Shown here one piece after another: positions 4,432 to 5,782 of a stretch of 5,782 nt of DNA. Both the position numbers and the translations under genes were made by a program. Location: the NCBI GenBank assembly GCA_026991065.1, contig JALXCG010000249.1:1222-7003 (forward strand). Direction: 5' to 3'. Every line of letters begins with the position of its first letter. The stretch's first letter is position 1. This DNA is from JALXCG01 sp026991065 [NCBI: Gemmatimonadota bacterium] (GTDB lineage Bacteria; GCA-2686955). Under the pieces are notes generated by a model. That model saw nothing but the letters and a program-made list of their open reading frames with translations. It was not told the origin of the DNA and did not search any database.

Positions 4432-5782
4432 TCACGCCTCCTGGCGGGCAGCCACGCTCAGCACCAGATGGTCATCACTCACCTCGATGTCCACCCGATC
4501 ACCATCCTGGATGTCGCCACGCACCAGGGCTCGCGCCAGGGGGGTCTCCAGGGCGGTGGAGATCAGGCGTTTCAGCGGTCGGGCCCCGAACGCCGGGTCG
4601 TAGCCCTTGTGGGCCAACCAGCTTTGTGCTTCCGGAGTCATCCGCAGCTCGATCCCGCGACCCGCGATGCGCTGCCGCACTTCGTTCAGCAGGAGTTCGG
4701 CGATCGCCGCGATCTCACCCTCCTGCAGAGGCTTGAAGAGAACGATCTCGTCCAGGCGATTGAGGAATTCAGGCCGGAACTGGGCCCGCACCGCAGCCAT
4801 CACCTGGTCGCGAACTGACTGGGGGATCTCCGCCTTTCCAGCATTCTCCAGCAGCAGCGGACTGCCGATGTTCGAGGTCAGAATGATCACCGTATTCTTG
4901 AAATCGACCCGCCGGCCCTGTGAATCGGTAAGGGTTCCCTCGTCCAGAATCTGCAGCAGCATGTTCCAGACATCCGGGTGCGCCTTCTCGATTTCGTCGA
5001 AAAGAAGCACACTGTAGGGGCGCCGCCGGACCGCTTCGGTCAACTGACCGCCCTCTTCAAAGCCCACATAGCCGGGCGGAGCGCCGATCATTCGCGACAC
5101 CGAGTGGCGCTCCATGTATTCCGACATATCCAGGCGCACCATGTTGCCGGGGTCGTCGAAGAGCGCCAGCGCCAGTGCGCGCGCCAGTTGCGTCTTGCCG
5201 ACGCCGGTCGGACCGAGAAAGAGGAAGGAGCCGACCGGTCGCTGCGCATCCTTTACCCCGGCGCGGGCCCGCAATACGGCATCGGCCACCGCTTGCACCG
5301 CTTCGTCCTGACCGATCACGGTTTCATGCAGGGTCGTATCGAGGCGCAGGAGCTTCTCCCGTTCCCCTTCCCGCAGTCGGCTTACGGGCACCCCGGTCCA
5401 GCGCGAGACCACTTCGGCAACCTCTTCGTCGGTTACCTCCTGGTGCAGCAGCGAGCCCTCCGCGGAGGTCAGCTTCGCGGCTTCCTCTTCGGCCTCCTTG
5501 ATCGCTTGTTCCACCTGCGCCTGTTTCCCGTAGCGCAACTCGGCCAGGCGGTTGAGGTTGTGTTCCCGCTCCGCGATGGTCATCTCGTGACGCAAGCGCT
5601 CCAACTCCTCCTTGAGTTCACTCACCCGCTCCAGGGCGGCCTTCTCTCGCTCCCAACGGGCGCGCAGACCATCGGCCTCTTCGCGCAGCGAGGCGAGCTG
5701 CTTGCGCAGCTCCTCCAGCCGCTTCTTCGAGGCTGCGTCCTTCTCCTTCTTCAGCGCTTCCTCTTCGATCTCCAATTGCAGG
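4432..5782 (-). CDS. clpB: ATP-dependent disaggregase ClpB, C-terminal half (5' part outside window)
   Basis: ClpB is a hexameric AAA+ chaperone that works with DnaK to extract and refold proteins from aggregates after heat or other stress. The visible 449 residues begin inside the middle coiled-coil domain, whose charged heptads and the motif KKEKDAASKKRLEEL are typical of ClpB and set it apart from ClpA and ClpX; the frame stays open to the right edge. The second ATPase domain is complete: Walker A GPTGVGKT (near visible residue 190), pore loop GYVG, Walker B LLFDEIEKAHPDV, sensor 1 LTSN, the FRPEFLNRLDE arginine-finger region and sensor 2 GARPLKR. The IGF/L loop used to bind ClpP in ClpA and ClpX is not apparent. 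The usual full length is about 850-870 residues, so the N-terminal domain and first ATPase domain lie beyond the edge. The stop is TGA at 4432-4434. Any heat-shock promoter would be outside the window. Confidence 0.96.
   Translation of the reverse strand, partial: LQLEIEEEALKKEKDAASKKRLEELRKQLASLREEADGLRARWEREKAALERVSELKEELERLRHEMTIAEREHNLNRLAELRYGKQAQVEQAIKEAEEEAAKLTSAEGSLLHQEVTDEEVAEVVSRWTGVPVSRLREGEREKLLRLDTTLHETVIGQDEAVQAVADAVLRARAGVKDAQRPVGSFLFLGPTGVGKTQLARALALALFDDPGNMVRLDMSEYMERHSVSRMIGAPPGYVGFEEGGQLTEAVRRRPYSVLLFDEIEKAHPDVWNMLLQILDEGTLTDSQGRRVDFKNTVIILTSNIGSPLLLENAGKAEIPQSVRDQVMAAVRAQFRPEFLNRLDEIVLFKPLQEGEIAAIAELLLNEVRQRIAGRGIELRMTPEAQSWLAHKGYDPAFGARPLKRLISTALETPLARALVRGDIQDGDRVDIEVSDDHLVLSVAARQEA

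Overview
The window is GC-rich (clearly above 60% by eye, not computed) and densely coded. It carries six protein genes plus the tail of a seventh, and no RNA gene, insertion sequence, integrase or CRISPR array. The RND efflux pump tail points to a diderm (Gram-negative-type) bacterium. GC-rich soil or sediment phyla such as Acidobacteriota, Gemmatimonadota or Myxococcota would fit, but nothing here fixes the phylum. The region reads as ordinary chromosome.

Left part (1-2246): the C-terminal end of an RND efflux permease runs off the left edge on the + strand. Only 12 bases separate it from a convergent small four-helix membrane protein of unknown function on the - strand. That small gene is divergent from a MATE-family exporter on the + strand, with about 74 bases of shared upstream DNA. 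The two transporters suggest a local cluster for export of drugs or other small molecules. The MATE protein has an unusual Arg-rich then Pro/Ser/Ala-rich linker between its two halves.

Right part (2228-5782): four genes lie head to tail on the - strand. In order of transcription they are clpB (its 5' part is outside the window), a membrane-anchored protein built of about eight 22-residue repeats, a PP2C-type Ser/Thr protein phosphatase, and a 2H-family RNA 2',3'-cyclic phosphodiesterase (ThpR/LigT). The junctions are 50 bases, 4 bases and a 4-base ATGA overlap, so at least the last three genes look co-transcribed and partly translation-coupled. ClpB reactivates aggregated proteins, the phosphatase reverses Ser/Thr phosphorylation, and ThpR acts on RNA 2',3'-cyclic phosphate ends. 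The role of the repeat protein is unknown, and a common stress-related theme is only an inference from position.

The two halves meet tail to tail. The MATE gene and thpR overlap by 19 bases, and a perfect 16-base hairpin sits across that overlap. The most unusual item is the repeat protein at 3608-4381. I see no clear evidence of a wholly new multi-gene system.
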